Positions 17,232 to 24,217 of a stretch of 40,237 bases of DNA are shown here, piece after piece. Position 1 is the stretch's first letter, and every line of letters begins with the position of its first letter. Origin of the DNA: Gemmataceae bacterium (GTDB lineage: Bacteria; Planctomycetota; Planctomycetia; Gemmatales; Gemmataceae); contig JAIEMG010000135.1 in the NCBI GenBank assembly GCA_019752375.1, positions 1-40,237 of the forward strand, read 5' to 3'. The notes below the pieces were generated by a model, which was given only the letters and a program-made list of their open reading frames with translations, was not told the origin of the DNA and ran no database searches. The position numbers and the translations under genes are program-made.

Positions 17232-17393
17232 TACTACAGCGCTGGTTTGGAGGCACGATTCACCGGAACCGTCTGTAGCCGCAGGCTTTCGCCTGCGGAG
17301 GGAATGTACGGCACCTGCGACGCCACTCCGCAGGCTGAAGCCTGCGGCTACAGACGTTGCGCGGATCGTTCCGCGGAATCGAGCGCTGTAGTA
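17232..17393. mobile_element. MITE-like element with terminal inverted repeats, short copy
   Basis: The ends are 12-base inverted repeats, TACTACAGCGCT (17232-17243) and AGCGCTGTAGTA (17382-17393). Inside is a large palindrome bounded by CTGTAGCCGCAGGCTTTCGC and its near-complement. The whole 162 bp matches, in inverse orientation, the longer element at 19227-19495, including the flank arms GGTTTGGAGGCACGATTCAC and CGCGGATCGTTCCGCGGAAT. There is no open reading frame and no transposase. It sits 11 nt after the stop of the TPR gene on the minus strand. A mobilising enzyme is not seen here, so mobility is inferred. Confidence 0.75.
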
Positions 17394-17404
17394 TTAGGGA
17401 GTCG

Positions 17405-18442
17405 TCACGACGCAGTTCGACGTCGGCGGCGCAGCTCGCGCCCCTGCCAGTAGACCAGGAAGAGAACGATCACTCCCAGCCCCGAGCCGACCAGGATCAG
17501 ATGCTCTCGGTCCGGCATCCAGCTGGCACCGGTGTCCTTTGGCGGTGCCTGGGCCAGTGCGGTGTCGAGGACGCGACGATGATCGCGTAGTTCGGCTGCA
17601 TTCATGCGACGGCTGTCGGAGCACTGATCGAGGACGGTCTTGGCGTCCTTCATGTCCCCTTCGGCATTGAGCACCTCGCCCAGCAGCCAGTAGAGCCGAC
17701 CGTCGTCGGGCGTCCAGAGCACCAATTGCTGAACCAATGGGCGGGCATCCTTCAGCTTCTCCTTCTGCGCTGCGGCAATGCCGCCTGCTTGATAGCTGCC
17801 GTCGTCGCCGACAAAGCGCACACCCAGGAGATCGTCCACGGTTTCGATGGGAGGCGGCTTGCCGCCGGCCTTGCTTTGCTCGGCCAGGCGCAGCCGAACG
17901 AGTTTGAGCTGCGCTTCCTCGACGCGCCGGTACCAGTCCAGGCGCTCCTTGCTCACACCCTTCGGCGGATGCCGCTGCAAGGCGCGCAGGGCCTGATCCA
18001 GATAGTCCGCGGCGCTGCGCAACTCACCGATCATCAGATACGCGGTGCCGAGATTGGCGGACACCATGAAGTTTTCGCGTCCCGCGTCGCGTGCCAGCGG
18101 CAGGAGTCGTTGGATGGCCTCGTTGTACTCGCCCAGGCGGATCAGATAGCCGCCCAGGTTCATCGTCGCGTCCACGGCACGCGGGTTGGCGTCGGCTTCA
18201 GCACCGAGCTTCTTGACTTGCTCGAGATAATGTTGACGGACCTTGGCGTTCTTGAGCGTATCGCGGATGTCCATGAGGCCGGAGAGTTCATCCAGGAAAA
18301 GGAGGAAAGGCAGTGGGCGCACGCCGTCCTTGCCGACTTCCGGTCCAGGTGCTGGTTCCGTGGTGATATAGACGCCGCCCTGGGCAAAATTCGCGGCCAA
18401 CAGCCCAATGGTCATGGCAAGGCTGATCCACGATGGTCGCAT
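17405..18442 (-). CDS. TPR-containing exported membrane-anchored protein
   Basis: A 345-aa protein. The N-terminus is a signal peptide (MRPSWISLAMTIGLLAANFA). Residues about 75-170 contain tetratricopeptide-like helical pairs (ANPRAVDATMNLGGYLIRLG, ENFMVSANLGTAYLMIGELR, YLDQALRALQRHP), and another pair near DGRLYWLLGEVLNAEGDMKD. Near the C-terminus a single hydrophobic helix (LILVGSGLGVIVLFLVYW, about 313-330) is followed by a highly basic tail (RELRRRRR), giving a type I topology with the TPR part outside the cytoplasm. TPR domains mediate protein-protein contacts; the partner is unknown. It lies 21 nt downstream of the 114-aa membrane protein and is probably cotranscribed with it. Confidence 0.82.
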   Translation of the reverse strand: MRPSWISLAMTIGLLAANFAQGGVYITTEPAPGPEVGKDGVRPLPFLLFLDELSGLMDIRDTLKNAKVRQHYLEQVKKLGAEADANPRAVDATMNLGGYLIRLGEYNEAIQRLLPLARDAGRENFMVSANLGTAYLMIGELRSAADYLDQALRALQRHPPKGVSKERLDWYRRVEEAQLKLVRLRLAEQSKAGGKPPPIETVDDLLGVRFVGDDGSYQAGGIAAAQKEKLKDARPLVQQLVLWTPDDGRLYWLLGEVLNAEGDMKDAKTVLDQCSDSRRMNAAELRDHRRVLDTALAQAPPKDTGASWMPDREHLILVGSGLGVIVLFLVYWQGRELRRRRRTAS

Positions 18443-18463
18443 GGCGCTCTCCTCTCGCCGGGA

Positions 18464-18808
18464 TCACGTGTCGTTTTCGGACGATTGCAGCAATGTCCAG
18501 ACTTCCGGGGTCACGTCCTGGCCGCCGGAGAGGTTTGTAAAGATCGTCAACGGCGTGTAAATGACGCCCCACGGGACGCCCCACCAGCCCAGAAAGAACG
18601 AGATCAGGCAGTAGGGGAGTCCGCGTAAGAGTCCCGTGTCACTGGCGCGCAAAAAAAATATCTCGGTCGGTCGCCGCAACGTAAAGAACACGAATGAAAT
18701 GCAGTATTCATAGAAGACGAAACAACCGCCGGCGATCAGTTCTTGTTCGATCTCTTCGAGCGTCAGGTTGTCGACGCCATAGCGGCAAATCTTCGATGTT
18801 TCACGCAT
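18464..18808 (-). CDS. Small membrane protein with GWWGVPWG motif
   Basis: A 114-aa protein with two hydrophobic stretches: GGCFVFYEYCISFVFFTLRR (about 27-46) and LPYCLISFFLGWWGVPWGVI (about 64-83). The GWWGVPWGVIYTP motif followed by FTNLSGG is a recurrent signature of short planctomycete membrane proteins of unknown function; I know the motif from general experience and not from a search. Probable two-span inner-membrane protein. It is the first gene of a pair with the TPR protein and divergent from the BON-like gene 133 bp away. There is no clear ribosome site at this ATG, so the start is less certain. Confidence 0.7.
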   Translation of the reverse strand: MRETSKICRYGVDNLTLEEIEQELIAGGCFVFYEYCISFVFFTLRRPTEIFFLRASDTGLLRGLPYCLISFFLGWWGVPWGVIYTPLTIFTNLSGGQDVTPEVWTLLQSSENDT

Positions 18809-18941
18809 TGGTGCGCCGTTTGCTCATATTCGCCGAACATACTCTCTGCGGAGAATTTTAGGGAAAAAGGCTCAAGTTGCCCGCAAGGCTGCCCAATGTT
18901 AAGGCAATGACCCGCCCGGACGGTGGGTTTAGGGAGTATCC

Positions 18942-19160
18942 ATGACGCCCGCGACGGTCCCTTCCTCGCACGAGCTCGAGCGCCACGTCCAGCAACGCAC
19001 CGGAGGCCGCATCCGCGACCTGACCATTCAGCTGGAAGCTGAACGGGTGACCCTGCGCGGCCGAGCAGACACTTTCTACATCAAGCAATTGGCCCAGCAC
19101 AGCATCCGCGACTTGTTGCCGCATGTCTGCCTCGACAACGCCATCATTGTTGCTTACTAA
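18942..19160 (+). CDS. Small BON-like domain protein
   Basis: A 72-aa cytoplasmic protein containing one BON-like alpha-beta unit: an N-terminal helix (SSHELERHVQQRTGG), strand RIRDLTIQLEAERVTLRGRA, helix TFYIKQLAQHSIRDLLP and last strand NAIIVAY. BON domains bind phospholipid or other surfaces and are usually found in multiples or fused. A single domain without a signal peptide is short but common in planctomycetes. A good ribosome site (GGGAG, 6 nt before ATG) supports the start. It is divergent from the GWWGVPWG gene. Confidence 0.7.
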   Translation: MTPATVPSSHELERHVQQRTGGRIRDLTIQLEAERVTLRGRADTFYIKQLAQHSIRDLLPHVCLDNAIIVAY

Positions 19161-19210
19161 CCACTCGCCTTGCGAAATGTCCCTGCTGCAGAAAAACGAC
19201 CTTACGCGCG

Positions 19211-19614
19211 AATGCCATTCACTTAATACTACAGCGCTCCATTCCGCGGAACGATCCGCGCAACGTCTGTAGCCGCAGGCTTCTTCAGCCGGCGGAGTGG
19301 CGTCGCCGGTGCCGTACATTCACTCCGCAGGCGAAAGCCTGCGGCTACAAACACTCATGCATTTGCCATTCTGTAGCCGCAGGCTTCTTCAGCCTGCGGA
19401 GTGGCGTCGCCGGTGCCGTACATTCACTCCGCAGGCGAAAGCCTGCGGCTACAGACTGTGCCGGTGAATCGTGCTTCCAAACCAGCGCTGTAGTATTAGG
19501 CGAGTTCTCCGTGGCACGGACATTTCTGTCCGTGCATTTTCCCGACCGCACGGACAGAAATGTCCGTGCCACCGAAGCGGTATCTCCAGTGGCTCGCCTA
19601 ATGTGAATGGCATT
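19211..19614. repeat. Nested composite of palindromes
   Basis: Outer arms AATGCCATTCAC (19211-19222) and GTGAATGGCATT (19603-19614) enclose two further structures. The first is the TIR-bounded element 19227-19495. The second is a palindrome with outer arms ATTAGGCGAG/CTCGCCTAAT (19495-19504/19593-19602) and perfect 25-base inner arms 19511-19535 and 19548-19572 (starting GTGGCACGGACATTTC). Except for short spacers the composite occupies most of the 589 nt between the BON-like gene and the zinc-ribbon gene. No coding frame was accepted in it. Confidence 0.85.
19227..19495. mobile_element. MITE-like element, long copy with internal tandem duplication
   Basis: Terminal inverted repeats TACTACAGCGCT (19227-19238) and AGCGCTGTAGTA (19484-19495), extendable to 15 bases as TAATACTACAGCGCT. 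The internal palindromic unit of about 84 bp occurs twice in tandem (19267-19350 and 19371-19454), the two differing at very few positions, while the copy at 17232-17393 has it once and inverted. No ORF or transposase. It lies 66 nt after the BON-like gene. Confidence 0.78.
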
Positions 19615-19749
19615 CACCTCACGCGCCGTTTCAGCAACGGTTCCTGCTCCCTCTTCGGAGAGCCGCTAAACGTCAAGACGACGGTAGACAACCAACCGGT
19701 TCGCCGCCTATACTCCAACCGTCGCCCCATTCCCTACTCCGAATCACGC

Positions 19750-20604
19750 ATGTCCGACAATCAATATCCTTGCCCCGAGTGTGGGGCCGTTTTGCGGCCC
19801 AAGAATCCCATCGGCGCGGGCAAGAAAGTTAAATGTCCCAAGTGCGAAACGGTCTTCGCACCGGTGCCGGCCGCGGAGGAAGCGCGCGCCAAACCCGCCA
19901 AGGCTGCCGTGAAGAAGACCGACGATGATGACGAGGGCGGCTACGGAATCAAGGAGGATGCGGCCGATACCGAGGAGACGAAGGCCCAGCGCAAGAAGGC
20001 CCTGGGACCGGTCAGCGACAAGGACCGCAAGCCGCGCAGTGCCCGCGGTCCCGCGGCCGCGATCTGCACCCAGCCGTCGAACAAGATGCTTGGTTCCGCA
20101 CTCATCACGGCGATCGGTTCCGTGATCACGATTGTCGTCGTGCTCTGGCCGCTCGTCTTCGCCCTGGAGCGGAAGGAAGATCCCGACGCTCCCGCACCAA
20201 CCAAACCGAAGGTCGTGGTCTCGCCGGAGGAGAAGGCGGAACAGAAGAAGCAGCGCGCCATCATCGGCGCCATCGTCATCACCGGGGCCGTCTTCACGCT
20301 GATCTATAACGTCCTGATCGCCATGGGCGCCTCGAAGATGCAAGGCGTCGAATCGTACGCCTGGGCGATGGCGGCCGCTATCTTGCTCATCATCCCCGTC
20401 AACTGGGGGCTGGTCTACTTCGGCTTCTTCTGGTTCATCAAAATGGTGGTCGCCATCGCCGGACAGGAATATGCCGAAATGTTCCTCATGCTCACCGTCG
20501 GCGCGATCATCATCTGGGACACCTACATCGGCGTGCTGAATATCATCACGCTGCGCAAGCCCGAGGTGATTGCGGGCTTTCAAGAGAAGAAGCCCGTGGT
20601 GTGA
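19750..20604 (+). CDS. Zinc-ribbon membrane protein
   Basis: A 284-aa protein. The N-terminus is a zinc ribbon of two CxxC knuckles, Cys8/Cys11 (CPEC) and Cys29/Cys32 (CPKC). A charged, disordered linker rich in Lys, Ala and Asp follows (to about residue 110). The C-terminal half has about four membrane segments: ITAIGSVITIVVVLWPLVFA, IIGAIVITGAVFTLIYNVLI, AWAMAAAILLIIPVNWGLVY and FLMLTVGAIIIWDTYIGVLN. Such zinc-ribbon plus membrane proteins are frequent in planctomycetes; their role is unknown. The preceding in-frame codons (19471-19749) read through a repeat and are not coding. The start is the first ATG before the zinc ribbon, though its ribosome site is weak. Probably the first gene of an operon with the HTTM pair. 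Confidence 0.78.
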   Translation: MSDNQYPCPECGAVLRPKNPIGAGKKVKCPKCETVFAPVPAAEEARAKPAKAAVKKTDDDDEGGYGIKEDAADTEETKAQRKKALGPVSDKDRKPRSARGPAAAICTQPSNKMLGSALITAIGSVITIVVVLWPLVFALERKEDPDAPAPTKPKVVVSPEEKAEQKKQRAIIGAIVITGAVFTLIYNVLIAMGASKMQGVESYAWAMAAAILLIIPVNWGLVYFGFFWFIKMVVAIAGQEYAEMFLMLTVGAIIIWDTYIGVLNIITLRKPEVIAGFQEKKPVV

Positions 20605-20640
20605 GCAGGCCCACAAATCCCTGAAGGCGGTGAGCGAACG

Positions 20641-21351
20641 ATGAAGCACATCGCCGGCGGTTGCCTGGGCTTGTTCGTCGTCGGTCAGCTCTTCTACCTC
20701 GTCGCCGCGAACATTCTCGGAGTCTGGCAGTTCGCGAGCGCGCAGGATGACGGCTGGCCGACGGCAGCCCAGGCCGTTACCGAGCGCTGGGCGGACCTGA
20801 CGGGCCAGCCACAGAACTGGTCCCTCTTTGCCCCGGAAGTGGACACTGCCTCCACCTTCGCGGCCGTCGAACTGCGCTGGGACGACGGTATCCATCCACC
20901 GGTCCTGCTCCTCTCGGACAATGAGCCCGACCACCTGGACCGCTTCTTTCGGTTTGGCCGTTCTCGCCTGCGCCGCTACGAATCGCTGTTGATCGTGACG
21001 CTCCAGGTCCCTGCAGGCAAGGAGGAAGACGACGTCGTCGATGGCTGGCGCGAGCGAATCGTGAATCGTGTCCGTCGGCAATGGGGACCAATGTTCGCGT
21101 ATTTGCGCTGGCGGTGGATAGAGTATCAGCAGCAGCATCCGCACTTGCCGCTGCCAAAGGAAGTCCGACTGCTGGCCCGCACGTATGCCATTGGTACGCC
21201 AGGAGGACTCGCGCCGCCGCTCCGACTCGTCCAGCGGCCGCTGGCGCGCCGGCTCCCGGAGTCCGAGCCCTCGGATGCCTTGCCGATCGAAGCGTTCAAT
21301 CCCGTCGTGAATGAGTTCGACCCGGTGGTCCGCAGTCGGGGCCGGCCATGA
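20641..21351 (+). CDS. Partner protein of the HTTM protein, membrane anchored
   Basis: A 236-aa protein with a single N-terminal hydrophobic helix (GGCLGLFVVGQLFYLVAANI, probably an uncleaved anchor) followed by a soluble extracytoplasmic part. The sequence QNWSLFAPEVDTASTFAAVE resembles the motif seen in small proteins encoded with HTTM-domain (vitamin K-dependent carboxylase-like) proteins. The rest has basic helices (RVRRQWGPMFAYLRWRWIEY) and a Pro-rich C-terminus. Its stop codon overlaps the start of the HTTM gene by 4 nt (ATGA), so the two are made together and probably work together. I cannot name its biochemical function. Confidence 0.75.
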   Translation: MKHIAGGCLGLFVVGQLFYLVAANILGVWQFASAQDDGWPTAAQAVTERWADLTGQPQNWSLFAPEVDTASTFAAVELRWDDGIHPPVLLLSDNEPDHLDRFFRFGRSRLRRYESLLIVTLQVPAGKEEDDVVDGWRERIVNRVRRQWGPMFAYLRWRWIEYQQQHPHLPLPKEVRLLARTYAIGTPGGLAPPLRLVQRPLARRLPESEPSDALPIEAFNPVVNEFDPVVRSRGRP

Positions 21352-22244
21352 CCGATCAGCGCGTGGTCGGTCTGGAACCCCGGCTGCCGTGGCCATTGAA
21401 CCGCTGGCCGTGGTGGACCGAACCCGTGCCGGCAGAACGCCTGGCCGCGCTGCGTATCGGTGCCGCGTCCGTGCTATTGCTCGACATTGCCACAAGCTAC
21501 CTGCCGAATGCCGACACATTCTTCGGGTCAGGCAGTCTTGGCGACGCGGATGCTTTTGCATTGATCCGCTGGCGCTGGTCGCTGCTTTCTGGTCTCAGGG
21601 AGCCCGCGGTCCTGCGCTGGCTGCTGATCGTCTGGGGGCTCGCTGTAGTGAGCTTGCTTCTGGGTTCCGTCACCCGCCTAAGCGCCGTGGCCGTCTGGTT
21701 GCTGTCCCTTTCCTTCGCACGCATCAATCCTGGAATCGAGAACGCCGGCGATGAGGTGCGTGGCATCCTGCTGTTCTACCTGATGCTGTGCCCATGCGGC
21801 GCCGTCTGGTCGCTTGACCATCGGTTCCGACGCCGCGCGACGGACGAACCGATCTTCGTCTGGCCCTGGGCACTGCGCTTGCTTTTTGTGCAGATGGCGC
21901 TGATCTACTTCACCAATGGTCTGTACAAGTGGCTGGGCGAACCGTGGCGCGGCGGCGACAGCGTTTACTATGTGCTGAACGATCTGACGCTGACACGCTG
22001 GCCGTACCACCAAGTTCCGGTGCCTTATGGACTGACACAGCTGCTTACCTGGCTGGTACTGGCGTGGGAAACTGGCTTTCCGCTGCTGGTGGCACTGCGG
22101 TGGACGCGCCGGGCGACGCTGGCGCTGGGTGTCCTCTTTCATCTCGGGCTCTGGATGTTCCTGGAACTGGGACTTTTCGCGCCGTACATGCTCTGCTTCT
22201 ACTTGCCACTGGTGCCGTGGGAACAACTTTCGCTCAGGCGATGA
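21348..22244 (+). CDS. HTTM domain membrane protein
   Basis: A 298-aa inner-membrane protein with about six to eight hydrophobic helices. The HTTM family is related to the membrane part of vitamin K-dependent gamma-glutamyl carboxylase. Seen: [20 protein letters not shown] near the start, a conserved-looking [50 protein letters not shown] and [20 protein letters not shown] then [20 protein letters not shown]. The family's activity in most bacteria is unknown and I do not claim carboxylase activity. The start overlaps the previous gene (ATGA). Its stop lies inside the last codons of the DUF1501 remnant on the opposite strand. Confidence 0.82.
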   Translation: MTDQRVVGLEPRLPWPLNRWPWWTEPVPAERLAALRIGAASVLLLDIATSYLPNADTFFGSGSLGDADAFALIRWRWSLLSGLREPAVLRWLLIVWGLAVVSLLLGSVTRLSAVAVWLLSLSFARINPGIENAGDEVRGILLFYLMLCPCGAVWSLDHRFRRRATDEPIFVWPWALRLLFVQMALIYFTNGLYKWLGEPWRGGDSVYYVLNDLTLTRWPYHQVPVPYGLTQLLTWLVLAWETGFPLLVALRWTRRATLALGVLFHLGLWMFLELGLFAPYMLCFYLPLVPWEQLSLRR

Positions 22245-22532
22245 TTTCATGGATAACGTGGCCGTGGACGTCGGTCAGCCGGCGGTCGATGCCGTTGTGG
22301 CGAAACGTCAGCTTTTCGCGATCGATGCCGAGCAGACGCAGGATGGTGGCATGCTGGTCGTAGCAGTGAGTGGGATGCTCCGCCGCCTTGTAGGACCACT
22401 CGTCGCTGGCACCGTGGATCACGCCGCCCTTGATGCCGCCGCCGGCCAGCCAGGACGTGAACGCGAATGGAGTGCGATCGCGTCCCTTGCCGCCCTGGCT
22501 GCACGGCATCCGGCCGAACTCGGTCGTCCGGA
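22234..22532 (-). pseudogene. C-terminal remnant of a DUF1501 (sulfatase-like) gene
   Basis: On the minus strand this reads [60 protein letters not shown] and finally [17 protein letters not shown] before a stop. This is the normal C-terminal end of planctomycete DUF1501 proteins, which are alkaline-phosphatase-superfamily relatives usually encoded next to DUF1549/DUF1553 cytochrome proteins. Full-length members are several hundred residues; about 95 remain. The 5' part is missing, and directly upstream lies the start of the GntR gene. It overlaps the end of the HTTM gene by 11 nt. Probably not functional. Confidence 0.82.
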
Positions 22533-22584
22533 TAGAATGACGGCGAACAAGCGGCGGTTACCTCTGAACTCACGATGTCCGCGC

Positions 22585-23283
22585 ATGTCTCGCAACGATC
22601 ACGTATCGCAACTGGCCGACCAACTGGAACGATCGATCCTGTCGGGCGAGCTGGCGCCGGGCGATCAGTTGCCGTCGGAACGCGAGATCAGCGCCCGCAT
22701 GGGCGTCAGCCGCAGCGTGGTACGCGAGGCACTCGGCCGCCTGGCCAGCCTTGGCCTGGTCCGCAGCCAGCACGGATCCGGCACACGCGTGGAGGCCCCC
22801 AACACGCGTCAGGTGACGCTCGGCTACCAGCGGCTGCTGACCCGCCCCGACTTCCGCATGGAGCAGATGGCCGAGGTGCGCCTGCCGCTGGAGACCACCA
22901 TCGCCGCCCTCGCCGCAACGCATCGGACCGACGAGCACCTCAAACGGCTGGAGAAGTCCCAAAAAGTCCTGGGCAATCCGCGCCGCTCGCTGGAGGCGCA
23001 CGCAACGGCCGATATGAAATTCCACGCCATTCTGGCCGACGCGACGGGCAATCCCCTGTTCCGCACAGTCCTTGCACCGATTCAGCAGCTCCTCATCGAG
23101 AGCCGTCGCCACACGCTGGGCCGCTACGGTTCGGAGATTGCGTTCGCGCACCATGCGAAAATCCTGGCAGCCGTCCGCGCCGGGGACGCCCGCGCCGCCC
23201 GCAAGGCCATGCGCGAGCACATCGACGCCAATTTCAAGCATCTGAGGGCAACCGACAGGGCCGAAAGTGGTCAGACCAGTTAG
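22585..23283 (+). CDS. FadR-type (GntR/FCD) transcriptional regulator
   Basis: A 232-aa regulator. Residues 7-70 form the GntR winged helix: SILSGELAPGDQLP (18-30), recognition region SEREISARMGVSRSVVREAL (31-50) and wing LVRSQHGSGTRVE. Residues about 95-220 are an FCD effector domain of all-helical type with likely metal ligands Asp143, His147, His190 and His212, as in the metal-binding FCD subset. Such regulators bind small organic acids. No target operon can be read with certainty; the downstream lipoprotein is 495 nt away. The ATG chosen gives the normal family N-terminus; another in-frame ATG at 22537 would add a non-conserved basic leader. It lies directly after the remnant of a DUF1501 gene. 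Confidence 0.9.
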   Translation: MSRNDHVSQLADQLERSILSGELAPGDQLPSEREISARMGVSRSVVREALGRLASLGLVRSQHGSGTRVEAPNTRQVTLGYQRLLTRPDFRMEQMAEVRLPLETTIAALAATHRTDEHLKRLEKSQKVLGNPRRSLEAHATADMKFHAILADATGNPLFRTVLAPIQQLLIESRRHTLGRYGSEIAFAHHAKILAAVRAGDARAARKAMREHIDANFKHLRATDRAESGQTS

Positions 23284-23370
23284 CGTGAACTGGCCTGGCC
23301 ACTTTGAGTCGACCGGCTGCCAGGCTGCTGTTAAACGATTTTCGTTTCAAGCGGCACGCCGATTCATCCT

Positions 23371-23627
23371 CGTCCCAAACTCCGGAGCTTGGGAACGCGG
23401 GGGATTGCTAAACGAACTCTCGCGCGTCGTGTAGCGGAAGTCGCCAGACTTCCGCGCGACAGGCCCCCCGTTCGGAACTCTGGCGAGTTCCGCTACGTGA
23501 AGCGCGCCGTGTCGCGACCAGACATCCAGTTCCGCGTCCGTGTCTCCTCTGGCTGCGTTCTGCTCCGAGAAGCGGGAGCTTCTCGGCCGTACATTCCCAA
23601 GCCCGGAGCTTGGGAACGAGGACGGTT
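23371..23627. repeat. Cluster of inverted repeats between GntR gene and lipoprotein gene
   Basis: A left block CGTCCCAAACTCCGGAGCTTGGG (from 23371) and a right block TTCCCAAGCCCGGAGCTTGGG (from 23594) are related. Between them, 23431-23454 and 23473-23496 are two hairpins (each with 8-bp stems) that also pair with each other, and 23565-23586 is another 9-bp hairpin (CCGAGAAGC/GCTTCTCGG). About 490 bp between the two genes have no supported ORF. Confidence 0.8.
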
Positions 23628-23778
23628 GGAGGTGCCGAGGTGCTCTCGCAATGTCCTTTTTTGTTGTAATCCCCCGCTTCCTCGCTACCATGCCAACAAT
23701 TCCGGGAACCCTCGTCGGCTCGGTCTCGACCAATGAAACGACGCCCCGGCTCTTCATCCTCGAAAGGACGGTATCTCC

Positions 23779-24213
23779 GTGAAATTCCTGATTGGCCTTT
23801 TCGTGGTTGGCTGCCTGGCGATTTGCGGCTGCAACAAACCCCCAGTCGCGCCGTCGCAGCCGGCCACCACCGCTCAACAACAGGGAAAGCCCAGCACGCC
23901 GCGCAAGAGCACGTTGCCGCCGGGCTTCAACGTCATCCCCAGCACCATCGAGATCAAGCCGGGGGAAACGAAAACGAGCACCATCAAGATTGAGCGCGAA
24001 GGCGAATTCGAGGGTGAGATCAATCTAGAGTTTGACACCGGCGACACCGACCTCAAGATCGACAACATCAAGGTGGGCGGCACCAAGACGGAGGTGGAGG
24101 TGAGTGTCATCGCCGGTGCAAAGGCCAAAAGCGGACTCGTCGAAATCACTGCCACTGCCAAGAACATGGACCCGAAACCCTACCGATTCCAGGTGACCGT
24201 GCCAAAAAAATGA
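23779..24213 (+). CDS. Lipoprotein with Ig-like C-terminal domain
   Basis: A 144-aa lipoprotein. The start codon is GTG, about 8-10 nt after AAGGACGG. The signal peptide ends ICGC with the lipid-bearing Cys18. A Pro/Thr/Gln-rich linker (about 19-52) joins a small domain of alternating beta strands (VIPSTIEIKPGETKTSTIKI, EGEINLEFDTGDTDLKIDNI, KTEVEVSVIAGAKAKSGLVE, YRFQVTVPKK), which looks like an immunoglobulin or COG1470-type sandwich. Function unknown; probably anchored in a membrane facing the periplasm or surface. It converges with the amidase gene with only 4 nt between the stop codons. Confidence 0.8.
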   Translation: MKFLIGLFVVGCLAICGCNKPPVAPSQPATTAQQQGKPSTPRKSTLPPGFNVIPSTIEIKPGETKTSTIKIEREGEFEGEINLEFDTGDTDLKIDNIKVGGTKTEVEVSVIAGAKAKSGLVEITATAKNMDPKPYRFQVTVPKK

Positions 24214-24217
24214 GTCC

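Noticed and set aside
17232..19495. CRISPR array from the repeated 84-bp units
   Set aside because: The repeats are palindromic tandem units without unique spacers of regular length, and no cas genes are present.
19471..19749. N-terminal extension of the zinc-ribbon gene
   Set aside because: These codons lie inside the repeat composite; the zinc ribbon begins directly after the ATG at 19750.
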